Origin: Bauldia sp.
Lineage (GTDB): Bacteria > Pseudomonadota > Alphaproteobacteria > Rhizobiales > Kaistiaceae
Assembly: GCA_028284325.1 (NCBI GenBank)
Contig: JANQRX010000008.1
Span: 62,001-126,000, forward strand
Direction: 5' to 3'
DNA length: 64,000 nt
Part shown: positions 1-7,574 of the stretch, one piece after another
Layout: every line of letters starts with the position of its first letter
Numbering within the stretch: position 1 is the stretch's first letter
The notes under the pieces: model-generated
The model's input: only the letters and a program-made list of their open reading frames with translations
Told to the model about the DNA's origin: nothing
Databases searched by the model: none
Position numbers and translations under genes: made by a program

Positions 1-506
1 ATGATCAGCGGGTAGTTCCACGGGATGATCTGCCCGACCACGCCCACGGGTTCCCGGATCGTATAGGCGAAGTGGTGCGGCCAACTGACCGGCACCGTCT
101 CGCCTTCCAGCTTCGTCGGCCAGCCGGCGTGGTAGAAGAAGTGCTGCGCGGCCTGAACCACATCGATCGCCAGCGCCTTGGAGACCGGCTTGCCGTTGTC
201 CAAGGTTTCGAGGAGCGCCAGCTTCTCCGCGTCACGCTCGATCAACTCCCCGACACGCCACAGCACGCGGGCCCGTTGCGCCGGCGGCGGTCCACGCCAG
301 TCGCCTTCCGCAAATGTCGTGCGGGCCGCGGCCACGGCAACATCGACATCCTGCTCGCTCGCCAGCGCGACGTCCGTCAGCGGCTCGTCGCGGGCGGGGT
401 CGGTGGTCGTCAGGACGGATCCCGACGACGACTCCCGCCAGCGGCCGGCCAGGAACAGGTCGGTCGGGCATTGCGCGAGGACAGGTTCGATGTCGTTACG
501 GTCCAT
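1..506 (-). CDS. Aldehyde dehydrogenase, N-terminal part (cut by window edge)
   Basis: The first 168 residues of an NAD(P)-dependent aldehyde dehydrogenase lie here; the rest is beyond the left edge. The N-terminus carries the family's usual opening (FLAGRWRES, then an acidic DVDVAVAAARTTF helix), the conserved NGKP block near residue 110, and EPVGVVGQIIPWNYPL at the visible end, which contains the IPWNYP cofactor-site motif. The catalytic Cys and Glu are not in view, so activity cannot be checked. The start is the ATG at 506, which overlaps the end of the kinase gene by 11 bp, so it is the last visible gene of the minus-strand operon. It would oxidise an aldehyde released by the upstream aldolase or dehydrogenase; the substrate is unknown. 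Confidence 0.9.
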   Translation of the reverse strand, partial: MDRNDIEPVLAQCPTDLFLAGRWRESSSGSVLTTTDPARDEPLTDVALASEQDVDVAVAAARTTFAEGDWRGPPPAQRARVLWRVGELIERDAEKLALLETLDNGKPVSKALAIDVVQAAQHFFYHAGWPTKLEGETVPVSWPHHFAYTIREPVGVVGQIIPWNYPLI

Positions 507-1770
507 CCGGCACCTCTGCGTAGCTGGCGGCGACCAGGGCGGCGCCCCGTGCGGCACCGTCGGTGATGGCCGCCTGGCGAATGCGGTTCCCAAACCTGCG
601 GGTCAGTGCGGCACGGACACGCTCGGAGTTTGCGCAACCGCCGGTCAACGTGATCCGTTCGACGCGCCCGCCAAGCGCACGAAGTCTGTCGACGCTGTCC
701 GCCGCATCGTCACCGATGGCGTCGAGGAAGGCGGCCGCAAGTTCCGGCATGGCAGCGCCCAACGGAATGCCGCTGATGGTTGCGCCGGGGGCTTCCCCCC
801 ATGCGGAGAGGAAGGACGGGTCGACAATGATCCCGCCCGGTTCGGTCTCGCGCGAGCCGCGTTCGAGGGCGTCCGGGTCGCTGCCCACCAGGCGGGCGAG
901 CCAGTCAACGGCGGCTCCGCCGACGCCCGAGCCGTATTCCAGCAGCCGGCGGCCGGAAGCCCCGATCTCGACGGTCACGTCGCCGCTGTCCGGAAAGCGC
1001 GCGCCGTCCGCGAGGGGGACCATGGCCACCGTGCTTGTTCCGAGGCTGACGAGCACGCTGCCCTCGCCGCCGCAGATGGCCTGGGCCGACGGCCCGTCCC
1101 CCGGGCAGGCCATCACCGGCAGGCCGGCGGGCAGGTAGCCGTCCCGTGTCTTGCCCATGACACCGCCGACCGGAACCAGCGGGGCAAACAACGACGCATC
1201 CAGGTCAAGCTCGTCGAGCAGGGTCCGCTCCAGATCGCTGCCGTCGGCGTTGAGGCATCCGAGGCGGAGAGCGGCACCCTGGGACAGGCCGAGGTCGCCG
1301 GTGAGGTGGAACACCACGAGATCGGCCGGGGTGGTGATCCGCGCCACATCCGGTCGGGACCTCGCTAGCCGCAGCAGCTTGGGCAGTCCGGAGAGGGGAA
1401 AGGCCGGGCAACCGGTACGCGACGCAAGCTCGCCGCCGAAACGATCGGCCAGGTCCCGGGCGATCCCGATGCTGTCGGGATCGAAGTCGGGCAGGACCTG
1501 CGTCGCGACGGTGCCGTCATCGCCAAGGCCGAGAACGGAACCACGCACGCCGGTCACGCCGACGGTCCGTACGGACGCCCGCGCCTCGGCGGGGAGCGCG
1601 AGAAGGGCGAGATCGACGGCGGAGATGATCTCCCCGGCGTCGCGGCGGGCCGGCGGCGGCGCGCCGGAATAGGCGCTGGCAGAGACGGTCTCGCCCAGCC
1701 GGCAGCGCACCCCGTGGCTGCCGACATCGACGCCGAGCGAACCGGCGCATCTCACGTCCGTGTCATCCAA
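496..1770 (-). CDS. FGGY-family carbohydrate kinase
   Basis: A 424-residue sugar kinase of the FGGY family (xylulokinase, glycerol kinase and LsrK relatives). The N-terminal phosphate loop reads GVDVGSHGVRCR, followed by VGVTGVRGSVLGLG. A second actin-like lobe holds the glycine-rich blocks SVLVSLGTSTVAMVPL and ITLTGGCANSERV. At 424 residues it is short for the family (about 480-530). The upstream start is a TTG at 1770 inside the end of the dehydrogenase gene; a GTG at 1755 in the same frame is equally possible. The neighbouring aldolase suggests phosphorylation followed by aldol cleavage, as in LsrK/LsrF, but LsrK identity is not shown by the sequence. Confidence 0.85.
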   Translation of the reverse strand: MDDTDVRCAGSLGVDVGSHGVRCRLGETVSASAYSGAPPPARRDAGEIISAVDLALLALPAEARASVRTVGVTGVRGSVLGLGDDGTVATQVLPDFDPDSIGIARDLADRFGGELASRTGCPAFPLSGLPKLLRLARSRPDVARITTPADLVVFHLTGDLGLSQGAALRLGCLNADGSDLERTLLDELDLDASLFAPLVPVGGVMGKTRDGYLPAGLPVMACPGDGPSAQAICGGEGSVLVSLGTSTVAMVPLADGARFPDSGDVTVEIGASGRRLLEYGSGVGGAAVDWLARLVGSDPDALERGSRETEPGGIIVDPSFLSAWGEAPGATISGIPLGAAMPELAAAFLDAIGDDAADSVDRLRALGGRVERITLTGGCANSERVRAALTRRFGNRIRQAAITDGAARGAALVAASYAEVPDGP

Positions 1771-2797
1771 GGTCGATGCCGTACTTCAGGGTGCCCGGCC
1801 GCCCCATGCGGGCGAACGCCTCCTGCAGATCCTCAAGCCCGATCATGGGCGCGCGGATGCGTTCCGCGTCGACGGCGCCCTGTTCGAGAAAGGCGATGGT
1901 CTTCGCCGCATCCTCGGGGCGGAACCCGACCACGCCGACAATCATCTGGTTTCCGTAATGCAGCGCGTTCAGATCAAGCTCGAGGCTCGCCCCCTTCGTG
2001 CCGGAGGCGAAAACGATCATCCGTCCGTGCTTGTTCAGGCGCTCGAGAGCCTCCCGACATGCTGCCGCGAGCGCCGGCCCACCCGCTGCGATGTAGGCGA
2101 CATCGATCTTCGGCACGTCGCCCGGTGCGACGGTCTCGCTCGCACCATAGGCGCGCGCCTCGGTGCGCCGATCCTCCCTCGGGTCCACGCCGACCACCTC
2201 GGCGCCCAGCCAGGCCAGGAGCTCGACGTGGAGAAGCCCCATCGGGCCGAGACCGAAGACGGCACAGCGGGCGCCGCGCACGTCGCCCGATTTCGCGATC
2301 CCGTGGACGATATCGGCCAGCGGCTCGATCAGACTCGCCGCGCCGAAGCCGACGGTGTCCGGTATCGGGATCAGATTCTCTTCCGGCACCGCGACAAGCT
2401 CGGCGAATCCGCCGCCGATACCGTGCTCGGCCAGCAGCGCGATGTTGTCCGCGGCGCTGCCGGCCGCGGCCCCGATCCCCTTCAGATACTCGCTGCCGTT
2501 CTCCCGGCGCTCCCTCAGGATCGGATCGACCGCGACCCGGCTGCCGGGCTGCGTCGTGCAGCCGTCGCCGCAGTCGATGACCTCGCCGGCGATCTCGTGT
2601 CCGAGGATCAACGGCCCGGCGGCCAGGGCCTGCGCCAGGCCCTTGTCATGCCATTTCTTGACGTCGGTCGGACAGAGGTTGACCGACCTGACCTTCAGGA
2701 CGACCTGGCCCGGTTCGGGGTCCGGTCGCGGTATCGAGATCGGCTCGATGGTCATCGGCGCCGTTAGCGCCATCGCGCGGTAGGATGTCGCCGTCAT
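1763..2797 (-). CDS. Medium-chain zinc-type alcohol/polyol dehydrogenase lacking the structural-zinc cysteines
   Basis: A 344-residue medium-chain dehydrogenase/reductase. Residues 1-150 form the GroES-like domain with GHEIAGEV (catalytic-zinc His-Glu pair) and a Cys in the NLCPTD block; residues 160-290 form the Rossmann fold with the GLGPMG nucleotide loop. Oddly, the segment where most zinc dehydrogenases carry four structural-zinc cysteines reads DPILRERRENGSEYLKG with no cysteine. The true start is the ATG at 2797, two bases from the aldolase stop; the open frame continues upstream only because it reads through the aldolase gene. It is flanked by the aldolase and the FGGY kinase and probably oxidises a sugar or polyol intermediate. 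Confidence 0.88.
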   Translation of the reverse strand: MTATSYRAMALTAPMTIEPISIPRPDPEPGQVVLKVRSVNLCPTDVKKWHDKGLAQALAAGPLILGHEIAGEVIDCGDGCTTQPGSRVAVDPILRERRENGSEYLKGIGAAAGSAADNIALLAEHGIGGGFAELVAVPEENLIPIPDTVGFGAASLIEPLADIVHGIAKSGDVRGARCAVFGLGPMGLLHVELLAWLGAEVVGVDPREDRRTEARAYGASETVAPGDVPKIDVAYIAAGGPALAAACREALERLNKHGRMIVFASGTKGASLELDLNALHYGNQMIVGVVGFRPEDAAKTIAFLEQGAVDAERIRAPMIGLEDLQEAFARMGRPGTLKYGIDLG

Positions 2798-2798
2798 G

Positions 2799-3629
2799 TC
2801 AGGCTGCCGGATCGCCGGCGTCCTGCCAGCAGGCTTCCACGCGCTCCGGATCGTTGTGATGGACGGCCGCCGCCAGCGCCTCGACGGCCTTGGCCGGGTT
2901 CGGCCGGCTCCAGACGTTGCGGCCGACGACGATGCCGGCGACGCCGGTCTGCATCCAGTCCTGCATATCCGCGGCAAAGGAGGCCGCATCGCGCGGCGCG
3001 CCGCCGAGAACCATGACCGGCACCGGCGCGTTGGCGCAGATACGTGCCAGCACCTCGGGGTCCGTGGGCGCCGGAATCTTGACGATGTCCGCACCGAGTT
3101 CCACGGCCATGCGCGTCGCGTGCTCGATCAACGCGTTGTTCTTTTCGTCGGCATGGGGCCCCCAGAGCGCCGGCTCGACCATCAGCGGAAGACCGACGTC
3201 CTCGCACGCCATCACCGCCTCACGCACGAGTTCGACCCCGCGTCGGAAGGGCGCGATGTGCTCCGTCCCGACGGGAAGCAGGATCTTCGCCGCCGTCGCA
3301 CCCAGCTTGAGCGCATAGGCGGGGCTTGCGTGCCGCGACTGCTCCACCAGCTTTCCGTGGTCCCCGCAGACCGACGAGAACACCGGCCCGTCGATCGCGA
3401 TCACCAGGGCCGGCGCGTCGGGTCGGGCAAACTCCGCCGCGTAGGCGCGGGCATTGCCGCAACCGATAAGAACACCTTCCGCCGGCGACGCCCCGATCGC
3501 CGTCAGGATGCTCCGGACGTCCGCGCCGCCCTTCGGCACGCCCGTCCCGCCATGGTCGAAAGCGACGATGACCGAGCGCTTCGTGACGGGATTCAGGAGT
3601 TTGCTCACGCGTATCGCTCGACCGTCCAT
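2799..3629 (-). CDS. Class I aldolase of the DeoC/LacD/LsrF type
   Basis: A 276-residue TIM-barrel aldolase of the DeoC/FbaB/LsrF superfamily. Visible signatures are VIVAFDHG at the first strand, ALKLGATAAK, the likely Schiff-base lysine in ADIVKIPAPTD, and the phosphate-binding GGAP and GIVVGRNVW loops near the C-terminus. The start at 3629 is chosen because GGAAGG lies seven bases upstream; a longer frame to 3689 has no ribosome site. It follows the ABC importer across a strong hairpin and precedes the dehydrogenase and kinase. It should cleave or thiolyse a phosphorylated keto-sugar; the substrate is unknown. Confidence 0.85.
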   Translation of the reverse strand: MDGRAIRVSKLLNPVTKRSVIVAFDHGGTGVPKGGADVRSILTAIGASPAEGVLIGCGNARAYAAEFARPDAPALVIAIDGPVFSSVCGDHGKLVEQSRHASPAYALKLGATAAKILLPVGTEHIAPFRRGVELVREAVMACEDVGLPLMVEPALWGPHADEKNNALIEHATRMAVELGADIVKIPAPTDPEVLARICANAPVPVMVLGGAPRDAASFAADMQDWMQTGVAGIVVGRNVWSRPNPAKAVEALAAAVHHNDPERVEACWQDAGDPAA

Positions 3630-3716
3630 GTCATTGCCTTCCAGTGTTGTGGCCACGTTTCCGGACGGCGGACGGGGTATGTCCGGCACTGCGACAGGTG
3701 TCCGGGCGCGGCACGG

Positions 3717-3744
3717 ATCCCGCGGCGAGTGTTCGCCGCGGGAT
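3717..3744 (-). other. Perfect 12-bp hairpin downstream of the binding-protein gene
   Basis: The arms ATCCCGCGGCGA and TCGCCGCGGGAT are perfectly complementary around a 4-base loop. The element sits between the NitT-type binding protein (ending at 3794) and the aldolase (starting at 3629). No T-tract follows on the minus strand, so it is not a canonical intrinsic terminator. It more likely protects the 3' end of the binding-protein message or attenuates entry into the enzyme genes. Confidence 0.7.
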
Positions 3745-3793
3745 ATTGTCTACGGCATAGCGCAGGAAGCGATATGCTGAAGCGAGCATCACG

Positions 3794-4768
3794 TCACATG
3801 CCGACGTTGAACTCTTCGTGGACCAGGGCCTCGATGTCGAGACCCTCGGCCTTCAGACCGCCGTACTTGGCCAGAATCTCGGCACTGTCGGCGACGGCCT
3901 CGGTGGTGACCGAGCACAATCCGTTCTTGGCCGTGGCATCGGAGCGGATGAAGCTCTCCTGCATGGCCAGTTGCCGGCGTTGCTGTTCGGGGTCGAGCTC
4001 GGTGTTCAGCGCCAGGACGGCCTGAACCGCTTCATCCTGGTTCGACAGGGCATACTCCCAGCCCTTGGCCACCGCGCGCATGAACCCGGCCACCGTTTCG
4101 GGGTTCTCCGCGAGATAGTCTTCGGTGGTCACGATGGTCTCCGCGTAGGCCTGGATGCCGTAGTCGGCGGCGACCAGCACCGAGGTGTCGAAGCCCTGAA
4201 GCTGCAGGGCGATCGGCTCGTTGACCACGAACGCCGTCTTCGCGTCCACCTGCCCGCTCATCAGGACCTCGTTGCCGATGACGGTGACGGTGTTGACCTT
4301 CGAGATGTCGACGCCGGCGGCGGCCAGCATGGCCTGCGTGTAGACCCAGGGTCCGCCCTCGTTGAAGGCGAGTGATTTGCCGACCAGATCGCCGGGTTCC
4401 TTGATCCCGGTCTTCTCAAGGGACAGCACACCCGCGGGGTTGCGCTGGAAGCAGGCGCCGACGATCGCCAGCGGCATGCCTTCGGACTTGCCGAACAGCA
4501 CCGAGGACACGTCGTTGGTGCCGAAGGTGTTCTGCCCGGTCGCGACGAGCGTCATGGAATTGAGGTTCGGGCCACCGGCCATGATCTCGACGTCGAGACC
4601 CTCCTCGGCGAAGAAGCCCTTCTTGTCGGCCATCACGTAGCCGGCCCCCTGGACGTTCATCAGCCACGACATGCGCAGCGAGATCTCTTCGGCCGCGGCA
4701 AGAGGCCCCGCCGCCAGGGCGAGCACGGACGTCACCAGAGCCAGCTTGAAGGTGCGTGGGTAGGTCAT
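3794..4768 (-). CDS. NitT/TauT-type ABC transporter substrate-binding protein
   Basis: A 324-residue periplasmic binding protein of the NMT1/SsuA/ThiY-like fold. A clear signal peptide covers residues 1-26 (TFKLALVTSVLALAAGPLAAAEE). The mature part begins with the family's RMSWLMNVQGAGYVMADKKG block, then GLDVEIMAGGP and FVVNEPIALQ, typical of carriers for small organic anions or pyrimidine-like ligands. A GGAGG ribosome site precedes the ATG at 4768. It follows its permease gene by 29 bases and is followed by a strong hairpin. The ligand is unknown; neighbours suggest a sugar-like or hydroxylated carbon source, unusual for this importer class. Confidence 0.9.
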   Translation of the reverse strand: MTYPRTFKLALVTSVLALAAGPLAAAEEISLRMSWLMNVQGAGYVMADKKGFFAEEGLDVEIMAGGPNLNSMTLVATGQNTFGTNDVSSVLFGKSEGMPLAIVGACFQRNPAGVLSLEKTGIKEPGDLVGKSLAFNEGGPWVYTQAMLAAAGVDISKVNTVTVIGNEVLMSGQVDAKTAFVVNEPIALQLQGFDTSVLVAADYGIQAYAETIVTTEDYLAENPETVAGFMRAVAKGWEYALSNQDEAVQAVLALNTELDPEQQRRQLAMQESFIRSDATAKNGLCSVTTEAVADSAEILAKYGGLKAEGLDIEALVHEEFNVGM

Positions 4769-4797
4769 TGATTATCCTCCATTTTTTTGAACTCGCG

Positions 4798-5583
4798 TCA
4801 GTGGTCGACCCTCGACTCCGGCCAAAAGAGGGCGACCCTTTCGAGCGCCAGCACCGTGTAGTAGAGCGCCAGCGTGGCGGCCGAAGACAGAAAGATGGCG
4901 GCGAAGAGAAGCGTGGCGTCCTGGCGGTAGCCCGCGTTCACGATGATCGTTCCGATGCCCAGATTGGCGCCGGTGAACTCGGCCACGATGGCCCCGATCA
5001 TCGCCATGCCGACGGTGATCTTCATGGCTGCGAAGAGCAGCGGCAAAGCGTTGTAGACGCGGGCGTGCACCAGCATCTGGCGCGGCGTGGAACCGAGAAT
5101 CTGAAGGTAGTCCACGATCTCGCGGTCCAGCGCCCGCAGCCCTCGCGTGACGTTGACCAGCGTCGGAAAGAAGCAGGCGATCGCGGCCACGGCGATCTTC
5201 GGCGCGATGCCGAAACCCAGCCAGATCGTCAGCAGCGGCGCGATGGCGATGATCGGGATGGTCTTGATGATGATGGCCCAGGGGAAGACCGCGTTCTCGA
5301 CCGTCTTGGAGTAGAGAAAGACGAAGGCTAGGAAGACGGCGAGCGACGTACCGAGCAGGAATCCCGCGGTCGCCGCCTGGACGGTGACCCAGACATTACC
5401 CGACAGGCTGCTCCAGTCGGTGAAGATACGGAGCACGATGCGGCCGGGTGCAGGCAGGAGGTAGGCCGGAATCTCGGCGAGCCGGACGATACCTTCCCAA
5501 AGGACGAGCACCGACGCGAACAACACGAAGGCCGGAAGACGCGAGCTGACCCAGCCCCGCGCGACGTCACCCATGGTCTTCAC
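4798..5583 (-). CDS. NitT/TauT-type ABC transporter permease
   Basis: A 261-residue inner-membrane permease with about six hydrophobic segments (for example FVLFASVLVLWEGIV near residue 20, GFLLGTSLAVFLAFVFLYS near residue 90 and MAMIGAIVAEFTGAN near residue 195). The cytoplasmic EAA-like loop that docks with the ATPase lies around GLRALDREIVDYLQILGSTP. The start is a GTG at 5583, or an ATG at 5574, both overlapping the end of the ATPase gene, so the two are translationally coupled. It pairs with the binding protein and ATPase on either side. Confidence 0.88.
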   Translation of the reverse strand: MKTMGDVARGWVSSRLPAFVLFASVLVLWEGIVRLAEIPAYLLPAPGRIVLRIFTDWSSLSGNVWVTVQAATAGFLLGTSLAVFLAFVFLYSKTVENAVFPWAIIIKTIPIIAIAPLLTIWLGFGIAPKIAVAAIACFFPTLVNVTRGLRALDREIVDYLQILGSTPRQMLVHARVYNALPLLFAAMKITVGMAMIGAIVAEFTGANLGIGTIIVNAGYRQDATLLFAAIFLSSAATLALYYTVLALERVALFWPESRVDH

Positions 5584-6364
5584 CCGCGAAGATCAGGGCT
5601 TCGAGGCGCCGCAGATGGGCGAGGAACGCGTCCGTCTGGCGCATGTCGCGCCCGCGCGGGCGTGGCAGATCGATCGGGACGATCTCGCGGATGCGTCCGG
5701 GCTTGGTATCGAGCACGACGACGCGATCCGACAGCAGCACCGCCTCGGGCAGCGAATGGGTGACGAAGAGGACGGTGCACGCCGTCTCATCCCAGATGCG
5801 AAGCAGTTCGTCGGTGAGCTCGCGTCGGGTGAAATCGTCCAGCGCCCCGAACGGCTCGTCCATCAACAGAAGTTCCGGCCGATAGACGAGCGACCGGGCG
5901 ATCGATGTCCGCTGCTTCATCCCGCCGGAAAGCTGGCCCGGGAACTGGCGCTCGAAGCCGGAGAGGCGCACCAGTTCGATCACCTCCTCGGCCTTCTTCT
6001 GGCGCTCGCTCGACGCACCGTCGCCCAGGATGTCGAGCGGCAGCCTGACATTCTCCATGAGCGTCTTCCACGGAAGGAGGGCGGGCGACTGGAAGACGAA
6101 GCCCATCGGCCGCTTGCTCGCCCATTCCGCGCGCGTGCGCCCCTCGATGCGCACGTCGCCGAGGCTGGCGGTCTCGAGCCCGGCCACGATCCGCAGGAGC
6201 GTCGACTTCCCGCAACCGCTGTGTCCGACGAAACTCAGAAATTCGCGTTCGCCGACGGAGAGCGTGATGTCCTCAAGAACCTTGAGTTCGCCGTCGGGAA
6301 GCTGAAATGCCTTGAAGATGCCGTCCAGTTCCAGGAAGGGAGACGCAGAAACGGACGCCGGCAT
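5567..6364 (-). CDS. NitT/TauT-type ABC transporter ATP-binding protein
   Basis: A 265-residue ATPase of the SsuB/TauB type. Walker A is GHSGCGKST near residue 50, the Q-loop VFQSPALLPW, the signature LSGGMKQR, Walker B LLLMDEPFGALD, and the H-loop FVTHS. All catalytic residues are present. The ATG at 6364 sits just after the regulator stop at 6367, and the 3' end overlaps the permease by 17 bp. It powers the importer encoded at 3794-5583. Confidence 0.92.
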   Translation of the reverse strand: MPASVSASPFLELDGIFKAFQLPDGELKVLEDITLSVGEREFLSFVGHSGCGKSTLLRIVAGLETASLGDVRIEGRTRAEWASKRPMGFVFQSPALLPWKTLMENVRLPLDILGDGASSERQKKAEEVIELVRLSGFERQFPGQLSGGMKQRTSIARSLVYRPELLLMDEPFGALDDFTRRELTDELLRIWDETACTVLFVTHSLPEAVLLSDRVVVLDTKPGRIREIVPIDLPRPRGRDMRQTDAFLAHLRRLEALIFAGEDHG

Positions 6365-6366
6365 CC

Positions 6367-7089
6367 TCAGACCACCATTTTCAGGCTGTGGTAGTCTGTC
6401 CGAATGACGGCGCTGGCATATTCGAACGGCCGCCCGTCCGCCAGGTAGCCGATCTGTTTGATCCGCAGGACCGGATCACCCGTCTTCAGTTGCAGCCGGT
6501 CGGCGATGTCCTCGCTGGCCGGGATCGCGGAGATCGAGCGGTCGAACTCGCCGACGGCGATATCGAGCGAGGCCTCCAGCGCGGCATAGAACCCGTCGTT
6601 GAAGGCGGTGTCTTCCGGAATCTCGCCGCACACCGACAGCGAGATCACGTTCTCCATGACGGTGAACGGCCCTTCCTGAACGGAGCGGAGTCGCACCATC
6701 CGCAGATAAGGCGCCGTGCCGATCAGGCCCTCGAGGAAGTCGGAGTGATCGATCCTCTCCCGCTCGATCATCTTCGTCTCGAAGTGGATCCCGCCGGCCT
6801 TCAGGAGGCTGGCGAGCGACTTGGAATCCGCCTTGGTCTCGTTCACCTGGGGCAGAACGAATGTGCCGCGACCCTGGACCTGGGAGATCAGGTCTTCGCG
6901 CATGAGGACGCGGATCGCATTCCGCAACGTCCCGCGTGACACGCCGAACTGCCGTGCCAGGTCCGGCTCGGCGCTCAGTTTGTGATGCGCGGGCCAGAAG
7001 CCCGACTCGATACGCGCCCGCATCAGATCGGCGAGCTGCACATAGAGCGGCTCGGGCAGCGATGGGCTGATAGTATCATGTACATTCAT
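6367..7089 (-). CDS. GntR-family transcriptional regulator (HutC/UTRA type)
   Basis: A 240-residue regulator. Residues 10-80 hold the winged helix (PLYVQLADLMRARIESG, then FGVSRGTLRNAIRVL and the wing QGRGTFV). Residues 95-235 form a UTRA effector-binding domain with the typical ending ADGRPFEYASAVIRTDYHS. I start it at the ATG at 7089; further in-frame ATGs up to 7113 lie inside a dyad that looks like its operator. It is the first gene of the operon running to the left edge and probably represses it until a pathway metabolite binds. The effector is unknown. Confidence 0.87.
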   Translation of the reverse strand: MNVHDTISPSLPEPLYVQLADLMRARIESGFWPAHHKLSAEPDLARQFGVSRGTLRNAIRVLMREDLISQVQGRGTFVLPQVNETKADSKSLASLLKAGGIHFETKMIERERIDHSDFLEGLIGTAPYLRMVRLRSVQEGPFTVMENVISLSVCGEIPEDTAFNDGFYAALEASLDIAVGEFDRSISAIPASEDIADRLQLKTGDPVLRIKQIGYLADGRPFEYASAVIRTDYHSLKMVV

Positions 7090-7117
7090 GGACATAGATA
7101 GACATCTATGCATGAAT
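7084..7117. promoter_or_regulatory. Nested dyads at the GntR start, candidate autoregulatory operator
   Basis: ATTCATG (7084-7090) and CATGAAT (7111-7117) form perfect outer arms. Inside are CATAGA/TCTATG (7093-7110) and ATAGA-CA-TCTAT (7098-7109). Stacked palindromes of this kind immediately before a GntR gene are typical of autoregulation; which one is bound cannot be told from the sequence. Confidence 0.5.
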
Positions 7118-7148
7118 CTGAGGGGTCGACAAGCCGTCGGATGACTAG

Positions 7149-7368
7149 GGTTCGCCCGGATGGCCGGTGAAAGTCCCTGGCGACCGGTACGAACCGCGAC
7201 CCATGCCGGGTCGGAGCCGGTGAGACCTGATGGCCGACGGGATCGCGGCGACCCTCAGGTTCGTATGGCGAGGATCCGGCGGCGCCGGTTGACGCGCCCC
7301 GAAGACGGTCCGTCGAACCGTGTGCCGTTCCGGTGCGGAGCCTGGGGGTCGAACCGGCGCGAGGCCGG
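7149..7368 (+). other. Run of perfect stems in a non-coding gap; possible structured RNA
   Basis: This lies in the 485-base gap between the GntR gene and hyuA. Perfect complements follow in series: 7149-7154 with 7190-7195 (GGTTCG/CGAACC) enclosing 7164-7168 with 7183-7187; 7197-7202 with 7208-7213 (CGACCC/GGGTCG); 7225-7230 with 7255-7260 (ACCTGA/TCAGGT) enclosing 7233-7236 with 7246-7249; 7276-7280 with 7284-7288; and 7354-7358 with 7364-7368. GGTGAAAGTCC at 7166-7176 recalls a block seen in cobalamin riboswitches and group II introns, but the other diagnostic blocks are absent. The strand is assigned tentatively from that block. High GC alone makes short stems common. Confidence 0.35.
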
Positions 7369-7477
7369 CTCTCGAGGCTCCTTCTCCCCGCAATCCACCC
7401 CACGAAGACCCAGCCACCACCATCGCCGCGTCGTTGCCTGTTTGCCGGACGTTGCCTGCCCGAGCGATATCCGGTTG

Positions 7478-7509
7478 CATTCAACAATGCTGAATGATAT
7501 CCCAATAAT
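7478..7509 (+). promoter_or_regulatory. Candidate promoter and operator for hydantoinase locus I
   Basis: TCAACA at 7481-7486 and AATAAT at 7504-7509 are separated by 17 bases and match the sigma-70 boxes 4/6 and 5/6. The inverted repeat CATTCA-N7-TGAATG (7478-7496) overlaps the -35 box, as expected for a repressor site. GATATCC occurs as a direct repeat at 7466-7472 and 7496-7502. If this promoter is used, the stem-rich region at 7149-7368 lies upstream of the message. Nothing else recognisable lies between 7370 and 7470. Confidence 0.4.
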
Positions 7510-7574
7510 GGACTTAACGGTGTGTGCCCACGGCATCAAGACGCGGGCCATCGCATGCGAGACATGGGCGGAAC

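Noticed and set aside
496..3629. lsrK/lsrF autoinducer-2 locus
   Set aside because: Kinase and aldolase families match the logic, but the Lsr importer, LsrR, LsrB and LsrG are absent and the importer is NitT-type.
7149..7260. Cobalamin riboswitch or group II intron core
   Set aside because: Only GGTGAAAGTCC matches; the B12 box, the GCCACTG-type block, intron domain V and any maturase are absent. Kept only as an unnamed structured region.
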